Origin: Flavobacteriales bacterium
Lineage (GTDB): Bacteria; Bacteroidota; Bacteroidia; Flavobacteriales_F; PHOS-HE28
DNA: 64,000 nt
Assembly: GCA_016717225.1 (NCBI GenBank)
Contig: JADKGB010000001.1
Location: 124,001-188,000, forward strand
Reading direction: 5' to 3'
Shown here: piece after piece, positions 53,087 to 63,300 of the stretch
How positions within the stretch are numbered: position 1 is the first letter of the stretch
How the letters are laid out: each line of letters begins with the position of its first letter
Translations under genes and position numbers: made by a program
The notes under the pieces: model-generated
Told to the model about the DNA's origin: nothing
Databases searched by the model: none
What the model saw: the letters and a program-made list of their open reading frames with translations, nothing else

Positions 53087-53824
53087 TCACCCGTGAACCG
53101 CCTCGCTCATGGCGAAGATCAGCTCGGAGTCCTGTTCGAATGCAGTGCCTACAACGAGCACATCGGCACCAGCTGCGCACAGTGATCGAGCCGTTTCCGC
53201 ATCGCGAATGCCACCACCAACTATGATCGGGCATGAAATACTCTCGCGCACGGCGGCGATCATATCCGGGCTCACGGTTTTCTTTGCCCCACTGCCAGTG
53301 TCCATATAGATCGTGCGCAAACCGAGCAGTTCGCCAGCCAAGGCAGTGCACGCCGCTATCCCTGGTTTATCGTGCGGTATCGGAGAGGTCTGGCTCACAT
53401 AATGCGCAGTGGTCGTTCGTCCACCATCCACCAGCATGTATCCGGTAGGAATTGCTTCGATACCGAGAGACTTTATCCGAGGTGCGGCAGTAACATGATG
53501 GCCGATAAGCAACTCCGGGTTACGACCACTGATCAAGGAAAGGAAAAGCACCGCATCGGCATGCCCGCTCAACTGCGAAGGGCTTCCGGGAAAAAGCACG
53601 ACCGGTCGATCACTCAATTCCTTCACTCGCTTCACGCAGGCATCGAATGCATCGGTCATCAGCAGGCTGCCACCCACAAATAGCAGGTCGGCCTTGGCCA
53701 TACAGGCGTTCTGGATAGTGCGCTCCAATTGCTTGGTATCGGTGGCCTGGTCCGGATCGATAAGCACCGCAAGGAGCTTGGTCCCCGAACTTTTAGCGGC
53801 AAGCAGTTGTTCCAGCACGACCAT
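53087..53824 (-). CDS. pcrB: Geranylgeranylglyceryl/heptaprenylglyceryl phosphate synthase (PcrB-type)
   Basis: A TIM-barrel prenyltransferase joining glycerol-1-phosphate to a polyprenyl diphosphate. The 245-residue version begins MVVLEQLLAAKSSG at 53824; a TTG at 53842 would add six residues (SKFAP). Motifs are LLAVLIDPDQ, VGGSLLMTDAF, LFPGSPSQLS, PTGYMLVDGG, YMDTGSGA and IIVGGGIRDAE, the last two binding phosphate. This family is typical of archaea, Bacteroidota and some Firmicutes. Confidence 0.93.
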   Translation of the reverse strand: MVVLEQLLAAKSSGTKLLAVLIDPDQATDTKQLERTIQNACMAKADLLFVGGSLLMTDAFDACVKRVKELSDRPVVLFPGSPSQLSGHADAVLFLSLISGRNPELLIGHHVTAAPRIKSLGIEAIPTGYMLVDGGRTTTAHYVSQTSPIPHDKPGIAACTALAGELLGLRTIYMDTGSGAKKTVSPDMIAAVRESISCPIIVGGGIRDAETARSLCAAGADVLVVGTAFEQDSELIFAMSEAVHG

Positions 53825-53830
53825 CGGTGC

Positions 53831-53884
53831 GAACTTACTCAACCAACCGATGGTGGACCAGCAACCGCCAACTAACTACCTTCG
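53831..53884. promoter_or_regulatory. Divergent putative promoters of pcrB and ahcY (TAnnTTCG)
   Basis: TAAGTTCG on the minus strand (53831-53838) precedes pcrB, and TACCTTCG on the plus strand (53877-53884) precedes ahcY. The plus element would start transcription at about 53890, so the first ahcY ATG (53893) would be almost leaderless and the ATGs at 53902 or 53908 are possible alternatives. Neither has a clean -33 TTG at 19 bases. Confidence 0.35.
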
Positions 53885-53892
53885 CGCTCCGA

Positions 53893-55221
53893 ATGAAAAC
53901 GATGACCATGCCAAGCACAGAAACGACCTTGAAATACAAGGTAAAGGATATGACCCTTGCCGAATGGGGCCGCAAAGAGATCGAACTCGCCGAAGCCGAA
54001 ATGCCTGGTCTTATGGCCTTGCGTGCTCTGCATGGCAAACAGAAGCCCTTGAAAGGTGCGCGCATCGCAGGATGCCTGCATATGACCATTCAAACCGCCG
54101 TATTGATCGAGACATTGAAAGAGCTCGGCGCGGAAGTGAGCTGGAGCAGCTGCAACATTTTCAGTACCCAGGACCACGCTGCTGCTGCGATCGCAGCCGT
54201 TGGAATTCCGGTTTTCGCCTGGAAAGGTCTGAACGAAACGGATTTCGATTGGTGCATCGAGCAGACGATCTTCGCTTTCGAAGGTGGAAAGCCTTTGAAC
54301 ATGATCCTCGACGACGGTGGTGATCTGACGAACATGGTGTTCGACAAATTCCCCGAATTGGTTGCTGGGATCAAGGGCTTGAGCGAAGAGACGACCACGG
54401 GGGTGCATCGCCTGTTGGAGCGTGAGAAGAACGGAACACTAGTGATGCCAGCGATCAATGTGAACGATAGCGTTACCAAGAGCAAGTTCGACAACAAATA
54501 CGGTTGCAAGGAGAGCGCTGTGGATGCGATCCGTCGCGCCACCGATGTAATGATGGCCGGGAAAGTGGCGGTGGTCGCTGGTTACGGGGATGTTGGCAAA
54601 GGCACGGCTGCCTCCTTGTTGGGTGCTGGCGCCCGTGTTATCGTTACCGAGATCGATCCGATCTGCGCGTTGCAGGCGGCGATGGACGGTTTCGAAGTGA
54701 AGAGCATGGCGAACTGTGTTGGTCGTGCGGATATCATCATTACCTCCACGGGCAATTGCGATATCATCCGCGCTGAACATTTCGAGGCGATGAAGGACAA
54801 GGCCATCGTGTGCAACATTGGCCACTTCGACAACGAGATCGATATGGCTTGGCTGAACAAGAACCACGGAAAGAGCAAAGTGGAGATCAAGCCGCAAGTG
54901 GACAAATACACGATCAATGGCAAGGACATCCTGATCCTCGCAGAAGGCCGCTTGGTGAACTTGGGTTGCGCTACGGGCCACCCGAGTTTTGTTATGAGCA
55001 ACAGCTTCACGAACCAGACCTTGGCACAATTGGAGCTTTGGCAGAACCACGGCAACTACGAGAACAAAGTGTATGTGTTACCCAAGCACTTGGATGAGAT
55101 GGTAGCACGCCTCCATTTGGAAAAGATCGGTGTGGAGCTTGAGGAACTGAATGACAAGCAAGCCAAGTACATCGGTGTCCAAAAGAGCGGTCCATATAAG
55201 AACGACGCTTATCGGTATTAG
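53893..55221 (+). CDS. ahcY: Adenosylhomocysteinase
   Basis: Hydrolyses S-adenosylhomocysteine to adenosine and homocysteine, keeping methyltransferases active. It has 442 residues from 53893; ATGs at 53902 and 53908 are alternatives. The substrate domain includes LHMTIQTAVLIETL, and the NAD-binding Rossmann motif is VAGYGDVGKGTAASLLGAGA near residue 220. The C-terminus ends KSGPYKNDAYRY, whose Lys and Tyr contact the cofactor of the neighbouring subunit. It is followed by two hairpins. Confidence 0.98.
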   Translation: MKTMTMPSTETTLKYKVKDMTLAEWGRKEIELAEAEMPGLMALRALHGKQKPLKGARIAGCLHMTIQTAVLIETLKELGAEVSWSSCNIFSTQDHAAAAIAAVGIPVFAWKGLNETDFDWCIEQTIFAFEGGKPLNMILDDGGDLTNMVFDKFPELVAGIKGLSEETTTGVHRLLEREKNGTLVMPAINVNDSVTKSKFDNKYGCKESAVDAIRRATDVMMAGKVAVVAGYGDVGKGTAASLLGAGARVIVTEIDPICALQAAMDGFEVKSMANCVGRADIIITSTGNCDIIRAEHFEAMKDKAIVCNIGHFDNEIDMAWLNKNHGKSKVEIKPQVDKYTINGKDILILAEGRLVNLGCATGHPSFVMSNSFTNQTLAQLELWQNHGNYENKVYVLPKHLDEMVARLHLEKIGVELEELNDKQAKYIGVQKSGPYKNDAYRY

Positions 55222-55225
55222 AACA

Positions 55226-55320
55226 GTGTGATCGTTCGATACGATCGCACTATGGAAGTACGAAGGCCTCAATTCCTGCGAAAACCGCATGGAATTGGGG
55301 CCTTGGTCGTTGTTTTTGGC
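55226..55320 (+). terminator. Two stem-loops and T tract after ahcY
   Basis: The first is a 10-bp stem with one G-T wobble (55226-55235 with 55241-55250) starting four bases after the stop. The second is an 18-bp stem with one G-T wobble and a one-base bulge (55263-55280 with 55286-55304) followed by TTGTTTTT (55310-55317). The second looks like a Rho-independent terminator with a slightly delayed T tract. Confidence 0.7.
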
Positions 55321-55386
55321 GGCGAACCCCGAGACTGAACTGATGGCCGACCACCCTCAGGTACAGCCTCAGCGAGAACTAATGAT

Positions 55387-55812
55387 CTAGTTGAAGATCC
55401 GTAACGTGGTACCGTTCCAGTTGGTCTGGTATTGTGTCAGGTTGAAGGACGACGGTCCCTGCGAGACCGAGCCATTGAACAACAAATACGCCGAACCACA
55501 ACAAGCGGTATCACGGGCTTGCACATTGCTTTGGTCCACCGTGACCCGGCACAGGTTTTCAGGCTGATAAGGGCAATGGCGATCAAGAGCCGAGAATTGA
55601 TCGGTATTGATGCGGTAAACAATGATCCCCTGCGAGCCACCGGTAATGTATGCCCATCCTCCGGGCACCTGCAGGCCCGCATACTCTGGGAGGTTGATGT
55701 TCACAGAAATATTCACGCCCGTAGGCGGCACCCCGCTTGGGTTGTCTTTTTCACAAGATGCCACCAACGCACAAGCGGCGAAAAGGGCAATAGGGTAGAG
55801 CAGGCGGGACAT
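55387..55812 (-). CDS. Rieske-fold-like lipoprotein lacking the cluster histidines
   Basis: A 141-residue lipoprotein starting MSRLLYPIALFAACALVASC at 55812 (lipobox Cys20). The longer frame upstream runs through the next gene's antisense strand and is rejected. The second half resembles the Rieske domain in outline: LDRHCPYQPENLCRV near residue 78, then DTACCGSAYLLFNGSVSQGPSSFNLTQY near residue 101. Rieske clusters need C-x-H and C-x2-H; here CPY and ACCGS lack both histidines, so a 2Fe-2S cluster is unlikely. It lies opposite ahcY on the other strand, tail-to-tail. Confidence 0.7.
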   Translation of the reverse strand: MSRLLYPIALFAACALVASCEKDNPSGVPPTGVNISVNINLPEYAGLQVPGGWAYITGGSQGIIVYRINTDQFSALDRHCPYQPENLCRVTVDQSNVQARDTACCGSAYLLFNGSVSQGPSSFNLTQYQTNWNGTTLRIFN

Positions 55813-55938
55813 GTGGTGCGAAAGTAGAACACGGGGTTTGGCATTAGTGCCAAAGGGACCAAGGAACAACGATCGATCGTAGACCATCGTATTCAGAAGG
55901 GGCGTTTGAATTGCATAGGATCCCGCAACTTGCGCCTC

Positions 55939-56259
55939 ATGAAGTTCCTGCTCCGATCCCTCCTGGTTCTGGCCTTGTTCGGTGGTTCGAGTTATTCGGC
56001 AAGGGCTCAAGATGCCGAAGGCAGCGGAGGGAGCAGCGCCGGTGTTTCGAAAAAACAATTTGAAAAGCAGGAAGCCAAGAAGAGCCGTAAGGACAAGAAG
56101 GAGTTGAGGAAAAAAGAGAAGCGGGACTACAAGATGCACCTCAAGCATCAGGACAAAGCCACACGCAAGCGCATGAAGCGCAATAAGCGAGAGGCAGGCA
56201 ACCGTGGGCAAGCAGGCCAGCGCCAAGGGTTCTTCCAGAGGTTGTTCACCAAGCACTGA
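55939..56259 (+). CDS. Small secreted highly basic protein
   Basis: A 106-residue protein. The signal peptide spans residues 1-24 (MKFLLRSLLVLALFGGSSYSARAQ) and the mature part is about 40% Lys/Arg with repeated short Lys-Arg-Asp/Glu helices (KKQFEKQEAKKSRKDKKELRKKEK). It is probably a charged helix or disordered tail in the periplasm. The ATG at 55939 is chosen because it begins a good signal peptide. Function unknown; it is divergent from the Rieske-like gene. Confidence 0.65.
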   Translation: MKFLLRSLLVLALFGGSSYSARAQDAEGSGGSSAGVSKKQFEKQEAKKSRKDKKELRKKEKRDYKMHLKHQDKATRKRMKRNKREAGNRGQAGQRQGFFQRLFTKH

Positions 56260-56437
56260 CCGGTCGGACCTGTATAGGTGGCTTTCGGGTTGGTACCGAG
56301 AACCGCACGGATTCTGGTGGTGTTGCCGATACATTTCGACACCAAGTTTTACAGATGTTCAACCGATCTTTTCACAGAACAGGGTTCGTTTTTGGGGTAT
56401 CCCTTGGAAACCCGCGTCCAGCAAGGGTTTATGAAAT

Positions 56438-56467
56438 TTTGGCGAACGGATATCGTTCCTATATTAG
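56438..56467 (+). promoter_or_regulatory. Putative promoter of the OAR-type receptor (TTTG-N18-TATATTAG)
   Basis: TTTG at 56438-56441 and TATATTAG at 56460-56467 are separated by 18 bases and end 45 bases before the receptor ATG. The -7 box differs from TAnnTTTG at two positions, so the assignment is tentative. Confidence 0.4.
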
Positions 56468-56512
56468 CGCCCCCTCGTCGCAATTTCGTTCCGAACGCAA
56501 AACCCAACGTTG

Positions 56513-59500
56513 ATGTTGAGTCGCTACTTCTCGGCCCTGGCCGTTGCTCTTCTCGCAATGTCCTCCGTGTTCGCCCAAGTGGGCGTAGGCACCCTACAAG
56601 GTGTGGTGAAAGACAAGAAGTCCGGCGAGTTGCTGGCCTTCGTGAGTATAGTGGTGGAGAACAAGGGTTCGCGAGTCGCCGGCGGTTCAACCGACTTCGA
56701 TGGTGCGTTCAAGATCAGCCCCGTCGAGCCGGGTACCTATGATGTAACAGTTAGCTACGTGGGCTACCAGCCGATGAAGCAAACCGGTGTTGTTATTAGC
56801 AGTAACAAGATCACCTTTTTGAACCCTGAGCTCACCAGTGGTGTGGATCTGAAGGAAGTGGAAGTGGTACGATACAAGGTTCCACTCATCGATAAGGATG
56901 GCGGAGCCAGCGGGAGTACTGTAACGCGTGATCAGATCGCGAAGATGCCGGCTCGAACGGTGAACGGGGTAGCTACAACCGTTGCTGGTGCGAGCAATGC
57001 GGGTACCGGTGGTGGTGTGAGCATTCGCGGTGCGCGTTCCGAGAATACGTACTACTATATAGATGGGGTCAAAGTTCCAGCAGGTGCTGGTTTGGGCTTG
57101 CCGAAAAGCGCCATCGAAGAAGTTCAAGTGATCACGGGTGGTATTCCAGCTAACTATGGTGACGTCACCGGTGGTCTTGTGAATATCACCACACGCGGCC
57201 CAAGTCGCAGTTTCTTCGGTGGTATCGATCTATTGAGTTCAGGTTTCCAACTGGGCGATGATGTGACCGACATCGTTGGATTGGACAAGTATGCGTACAA
57301 CCAAGCAGAAGCTAGCTTGAGCGGCCCGATCTTCTTCAAAAAAGACAGTGTGGGCAATAAGGTGAAGCCGCTTTTGGGCTTCTTTTTAAGTGGCCAGATC
57401 ACAGATGCGGTGGATGATTCTCCACTCTATGGAGGTGACATTCGTGTGAAAAAGAGCGTGCGCGATCGTCTATTGCAAAGTCCGCTTTCGGTTACTCAGA
57501 CCACATCCAATGTGGTAGCCCTTTACAATACAGACCTGCTCCGCGGCGAAGATGTCGAGCGCATCGACACACGCCAGAATGCTGGCAATCGAACGTACTT
57601 GGGTTCCATCAAATTCGACATCGCCACAACCCAAACGATCAACCTCACCGTTGGTGGCTCGCTCGATTATAACCAGAACCAAGGTTTTGATCGCAACAAT
57701 TCGTTGTTGAACGCGGAAAACAACACCCAGACCACCAACCTTACTTATCGTGGGTTCGTTCGATTCACACAGCGTTTCGCCAGCCGTGAGGAAGAAACGG
57801 CCCCAGCTACCGACGGTGCTACAGCGAAGAAAAAGGGAGGTATACGCAATGCGTATTACAGCCTTCAAGCAGATTATAGTAAGCGCAATCAGAATGTGGA
57901 GGACCCCACACACCAGGATCGACTGTTCGACTATGGTTATATCGGCAAGTACCAACGTTTCCAAGCACCTACGTACAGTTTCCATACTGCTGAAGGCGTT
58001 CAGGATAGTTCCTACTTTCAACAAACCGGGAACCAGGACACCTTGGTGACCTTTGTACCAGGCACGCTCAACCCGACCGTTTCAGCGATCACGGCTCAAT
58101 TTTTTGGTCTGTTCCCCGATGAAACGTTCCCGATCCAGGAGCTGTTCGGTGGTTTCGGAGGCCCGGGATATGTGGGCTTTTACGAGAATTTCGAGGAGAT
58201 CACCACACGACGCGGATTGCTCAATGGCCAATCGCCAGCGAGTGTTTACAGTCTTTGGAACAATGCGGGTGTACTGAGCAACAACTACTCGAAGTTCGAT
58301 CAACAGCAGATCCGCGTAAGCGCCACAGGTGCTGCGGATGTGGGTAAACATGCCATCAACGTGGGTGTTGAATACGAGCAACTGACCCAACGCTCTTACA
58401 ATTTGAGCCCGGTTGGGCTTTGGGGCCGCGCAAGAGCCCTCACGAATTTCCACTTGCAGAATTATGAGACCAGCCCATCGGGTCTGTTCTATTCCACAGG
58501 CACCTATCCGTATTACAGCTATGAGCGTAACGTTGGTAGCGACCAGAGCGTTTTCGACCGTAACCTCCGTGAAACCTTGGGGCTGAACCCTGACGGTAAC
58601 GAACTTGTCCAGATCGACGCACTGGATCCTTCCGTTCTGAACCTCGATCTGTTCAGTCCGGATGAATTGATCAATAACGGGGATGCTGGGATACTTGGTT
58701 ATTACGGATACGATTACTTGGGGAACAAACTCACCACCAAGCCGAGCTTCGATAAGTTCTTCAGTGGAAATACGATCACCGGCGAAGACACACTGTTCTC
58801 GCGCTTACAGGCACCGTTCCAGCCCATTTATGTGGCAGGCTATGTGATGGACAAATTCTCCTTTGATGATATCATTTTCAATGTGGGGGTTCGCGTTGAT
58901 CGGTATGATGCGAACCAGTATCAATTGAAGGACAAGTACCTATGGAGGAACGCTTGGTCTGTAGGCGATGCGGTGAATTCAAGCAGTGTGGGTCAAGGAA
59001 TTCGGAGCCAGTTGGATAACCGCCCCGAAAATATCGGAGAGGACTACGTGGTATATGTGAACGATGCGGCAACCCCGACCTCAGTTGTAGGTTATCGTTC
59101 CGGTGATCGTTGGTTCAACTCTTCTGGACAGGAACTAACGGACCCCAGCGTGCTTCGTGCTGCCAGTGGAATTCAGCCGTTCCTGATCGGTTATGAGACG
59201 GATGAGAGCGGTGATCTTCCCGGTAGCAAGATCCGCAAGGACGCGTTCAGGGTATACGACCCCATCGTCAATGTGATGCCTCGTGTAGCTTTCAGTTTCC
59301 CGATCAGTGACCAAGCGGTTTTCTTTGCCCACTACGACGTGCTCACACAGCGACCGACCAGTAACTCGCGTTTGGACCTGTTGGAATACGCGTACATAGT
59401 GAACACCAACAACACCCTGAACAACCCTGCATTGAAACCCACCAAAACCATTGACTATGAGTTGGGCTTTCAACAGGTATTGAGCAAATCATCCTCACTG

Positions 59501-60334
59501 AAGATCAGCGTATTCTACCGCGAACTGCGCGACCAGATCCAGATCCGGAACGTTGCACAAGCATGGCCTGTCTCATACAAGACCTTCGACAATTTGGACT
59601 TCGGCACTGTGAAGGGGTTCTCTTTGGCCTATGACTTGCGCCGAACGGGTAACATTCGACTAACGGCCTCTTATACATTGCAGTTCGCCGATGGAACTGG
59701 TTCTGATCCGAGTGCTAGCTTGGCGCTGATCAATGCGAACCAGCCCAATCTGCGCACCATCTCACCGCTCAATTTCGATCAGCGCCATCGGTTCACGGTG
59801 AATGCGGATTTCAGTTACGGCACGGGAACGGACTATAATGGCCCACGTCTTTTTGGTAAAGCCATTTTCCAGAACACGGGTGTGAACGTCACATCCATCT
59901 TGGGCAGTGGTACACCATACAGCCAAAGCAGCTTGATCGTGCAAGAAGGCAATTTCAATCCTCCCGGAGGTCGATTGGTTGGAACGATCAACGGTGCTCG
60001 CTTACCATGGCTCGTGAATACGGATATGCAGGTCTATCGTGATATCCCGCTGACCTTTGGCAAGGACAAAGGTGAAGACAAGGCGAAGAAGGCCAACCTG
60101 AACATTTACCTGTTGGTTTCCAACCTGTTCAACACACGAAATATCACCGGGGTATACCGGGCTACAGGTTCGCCTGATAATGATGGATACTTGGCAGCAC
60201 CTCAGTACCAGCCAGATATCAACAACCAGAACGACCCCCAAAGCTTCAAGGAGTTGTATGCTTTGAAAGTCGACAATCCATTCAACCTCGGTGCCCCACG
60301 TACCATTCGTTTGGGTGCTCGTTTCGATTTCTGA
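56513..60334 (+). CDS. Large TonB-dependent receptor, OAR-like
   Basis: A 1273-residue outer-membrane protein from ATG 56513. The signal peptide is residues 1-21 (LAVALLAMSSVFAQ), then a carboxypeptidase-regulatory domain (GTLQGVVKDKKSGELLAFVS), then the plug (VTRDQIAKMPARTVNGVATTVAG; SIRGARSENTYYYIDGVKVP; TGGIPANYGDVTGGLVNITT). A long barrel ends APRTIRLGARFDF with terminal Phe. The extended loops and length are typical of the OAR group, often linked to secreted proteins encoded next to them. The gene downstream starts 8 bases after the stop, so they are surely co-transcribed. Confidence 0.94.
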   Translation: MLSRYFSALAVALLAMSSVFAQVGVGTLQGVVKDKKSGELLAFVSIVVENKGSRVAGGSTDFDGAFKISPVEPGTYDVTVSYVGYQPMKQTGVVISSNKITFLNPELTSGVDLKEVEVVRYKVPLIDKDGGASGSTVTRDQIAKMPARTVNGVATTVAGASNAGTGGGVSIRGARSENTYYYIDGVKVPAGAGLGLPKSAIEEVQVITGGIPANYGDVTGGLVNITTRGPSRSFFGGIDLLSSGFQLGDDVTDIVGLDKYAYNQAEASLSGPIFFKKDSVGNKVKPLLGFFLSGQITDAVDDSPLYGGDIRVKKSVRDRLLQSPLSVTQTTSNVVALYNTDLLRGEDVERIDTRQNAGNRTYLGSIKFDIATTQTINLTVGGSLDYNQNQGFDRNNSLLNAENNTQTTNLTYRGFVRFTQRFASREEETAPATDGATAKKKGGIRNAYYSLQADYSKRNQNVEDPTHQDRLFDYGYIGKYQRFQAPTYSFHTAEGVQDSSYFQQTGNQDTLVTFVPGTLNPTVSAITAQFFGLFPDETFPIQELFGGFGGPGYVGFYENFEEITTRRGLLNGQSPASVYSLWNNAGVLSNNYSKFDQQQIRVSATGAADVGKHAINVGVEYEQLTQRSYNLSPVGLWGRARALTNFHLQNYETSPSGLFYSTGTYPYYSYERNVGSDQSVFDRNLRETLGLNPDGNELVQIDALDPSVLNLDLFSPDELINNGDAGILGYYGYDYLGNKLTTKPSFDKFFSGNTITGEDTLFSRLQAPFQPIYVAGYVMDKFSFDDIIFNVGVRVDRYDANQYQLKDKYLWRNAWSVGDAVNSSSVGQGIRSQLDNRPENIGEDYVVYVNDAATPTSVVGYRSGDRWFNSSGQELTDPSVLRAASGIQPFLIGYETDESGDLPGSKIRKDAFRVYDPIVNVMPRVAFSFPISDQAVFFAHYDVLTQRPTSNSRLDLLEYAYIVNTNNTLNNPALKPTKTIDYELGFQQVLSKSSSLKISVFYRELRDQIQIRNVAQAWPVSYKTFDNLDFGTVKGFSLAYDLRRTGNIRLTASYTLQFADGTGSDPSASLALINANQPNLRTISPLNFDQRHRFTVNADFSYGTGTDYNGPRLFGKAIFQNTGVNVTSILGSGTPYSQSSLIVQEGNFNPPGGRLVGTINGARLPWLVNTDMQVYRDIPLTFGKDKGEDKAKKANLNIYLLVSNLFNTRNITGVYRATGSPDNDGYLAAPQYQPDINNQNDPQSFKELYALKVDNPFNLGAPRTIRLGARFDF

Positions 60335-60342
60335 TCCTCACC

Positions 60343-63300
60343 ATGAACGCGATGATCCGCATGCAACACTTACGCACTGCCACGTTGGCCTTTCTGGTCA
60401 TTGGTATTGGTGCCCGGTCTACCGCCCGCAATTCCGACGACCATAGCCACGTGCCTCCCCCGCCTAGTGGTGGTTCGGTGCGTGCGGCCGGGTGTGTTCC
60501 AGCCACCAAGAACACGGAATTGGATCTGAACAATGTCCGTGCATACATAACCAACAGCGGCTTGTTGTGGTATGACCAGTCCGGGGTTGGCCGAGCTGCG
60601 TATGAAGTTCCAAAAACAGCGGATCGAACAGGGGCTCGCCCACTCTTCTCAGGTGGTTTATGGATGGGTGGTTTATCGCCCGACAATCAGCTGAAATTGG
60701 CGGCTATTGATTACCGCACCGGAAACGATTTCTGGCCTGGTCCGCTCACAACCGATGGAGACGCATCTGTTACAGATGATGTGTGTTTGCGTTATGACGA
60801 GATCTATCCAACTCTGGCTTCAGATGCTGAAACACACGATGCCTACTTCCGTTGTCTTGTGAACCCCGATTGCGACCTGGCAACGGAGGGATTGGAGAAT
60901 TACATCATACCAAGTTCGTATTTTGATTGGCCTGCTATCAACACCGAAGAGGGTTACGACACGTATTTGGCTCCATTCACAGATGTGAACGGTGACGGGG
61001 ACTATGACCCGAGCATTGGGGATTATCCCGGTTACGATCTCGAACAAAAAGTTGATTGCAAAACCAAGTTCAGGGAAGACCCGATCCCGTTGTTCGGTGA
61101 TATGAACAAATGGTGGGTATTCAACGACAAGGGCAACCAGCACACAGAAACAGGTGGCCAGCCGATCGGCTTGGAGGTAAAGGCGCAGGCATTTTCCTTC
61201 AGCACGAACAACGAGGTCAACAACATGACCTTCTACAACTATGTGGTGATCAACCGAGGTACCCAAACGCTGAACAACACGTACTTCGGACAATTCGCGG
61301 ATCCGGATCTGGGTTGTAATCAGGATGATTTCGCGGGTTGCGATGTGCAACGCGGATTGGGTTTTGTTTACAATTGGGATGATGTTGATGATGGTTGCAG
61401 CGACCCGGCATATGGCCCGCAGCCACCCGCGATCGGTATCGATTTTTTTGAAGGCCCTTTCCAGGACTATGATCTGCTGGACAATCCGTTGAGCGCTAAC
61501 TGCCAGGACAACGTTGATAGCTTGGGTATACCATATGGCGGTATTGGTATCGGATACGGCGATGACATTGTGGATAATGAGCGTTTCGGCATGCGTGGCT
61601 TTGTGTACTACAGCCGCGTAGGAGCAAACTGCTGTACAGACCCTTCACTGGCGGTCCACTATTACAATTACCTGCGCAGTATCTGGAAGGATGGAGAAGC
61701 CCAGACCTATGGCGAGGATGGCTACAATCCCCAGATCGCCAACGCTGTGCCAGCTCGATACATGTTTCCGGGCGATAGTGATCCAGTTGGCTGGGGTACC
61801 GGTTGTGTCCCCCAGGCGGCATGGCAAGAGCAGGCTCAGACCAGTCCTGACCGCCGATTCATTCAGAGCGCAGGCCCCTTTACGTTGGAGCCAGGAGCAT
61901 ACAATAACATCACGGTTGGTGCAGTGTACGCCCGTGCGGTCGCAGGTGGGGCATTCGCAAGCGTGATCGACCTCCGTCGCGCAGATGACAAAGCCCAGGC
62001 ATTGTTCGATAACTGCTTCCGGATCCTCGATGGCCCGGATGCTCCGAGCGTCAGCATCCAAGAGCTGGACCAGCACTTGGTTCTGTATTTGACGAATCCC
62101 GTTGGAAGCAACAACGAGAATGAGGAATACGAAGAACGGGATCCGATCATTCCGATAGGTGAAGACAGTCTTTATCGTTTTCAAGGTTACCAGATCTACC
62201 AAGTGAAGGATGCCAACGTCAGTGTGGCGGATCTGGGTGATGTGAATAGTGCTCGCTTGCTGGCCGTCTGCGATGTTGCGGACTCTGTTGGGCGCCTCAT
62301 CAATTACATCCAGGACCCCGAGATCGGATTACCAGTTCCAACAGAAATGGTGAATGCGCCGGACACTGGCGTGTTCCACTCGTTGCGCGTTGATTTTGAT
62401 CTTTTCGCAGTGGGGGATCCACGATTGGTGAACTACAAGACGTACTACTATATAGCGCTGGCATACGGCTACAATAACTACGAAGATTTCAGCACGTCCC
62501 AACTTACTGGGCAGGCTTTCCCATTCTTGGCAGGTCGTAAAGCTGCTGCGGGCGCTATTCGCAGTTATTCGGGCATACCCCATCCACCATCCAGCGAGGC
62601 AGGTGGTACGGTGCAGAACTCGCAATACGGAGACGAGTTCGCCATTACCCGTATCGAAGGCCAGGGCAATGGTGGCCGTTCCTTGGTTATGACCCGGGAG
62701 AGCGAATTGGAAATACTAAATAGCAGTACCGGTCGAATAGACCAGATCAGGTATTTGAAAAGTAAAGGACCCATCGGAGTGAAAGTGGTGGACCCGTTGA
62801 TGGTGCCGGCAGGCAATTTTGAAGTATGGTTCCGGGATATCACGGCGCTCCCACTGCCAAACAATGTGTTGGATTACGAAAAGCTGAACGATGCCACTTG
62901 GTTTATGGTACGGTTGGATGGCCAAGGCATTGGAACGGATACCATTTTCAGTGATCGTACGATCGAGGTAGCCAACGAACAGTTGATCCCTGATTGGGGT
63001 ATCTCGGTAACATTGGATCAGACAGCTTACAGCAATAGTGACAAATTCACCGTGCCTTTGGATCCGTTCTTCGAATACATTGGCGCCTCGGAGCTAAATG
63101 ATTTCTGGTACCTGCCTATTGTTGATCAGGACGGTGATAACGCCTTTAACTGGGTGCGATCCGGGACGGCAATTGATGATGCCATCACCTACAAGGATTA
63201 TGAGGGAGAGGATGATGGTGAAGCCTACGAAAGGAATGTGTTCGGATGGGCACCGTTCGCATTGGTTGGGGATACGGCTTTCCAACCGGCGGATCCGCTG

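Noticed and set aside
60343..60430. Lipoprotein signal for the large secreted protein
   Set aside because: The hydrophobic segment is followed by IGARSTARN with no cysteine lipobox; an ordinary signal peptide is more likely.
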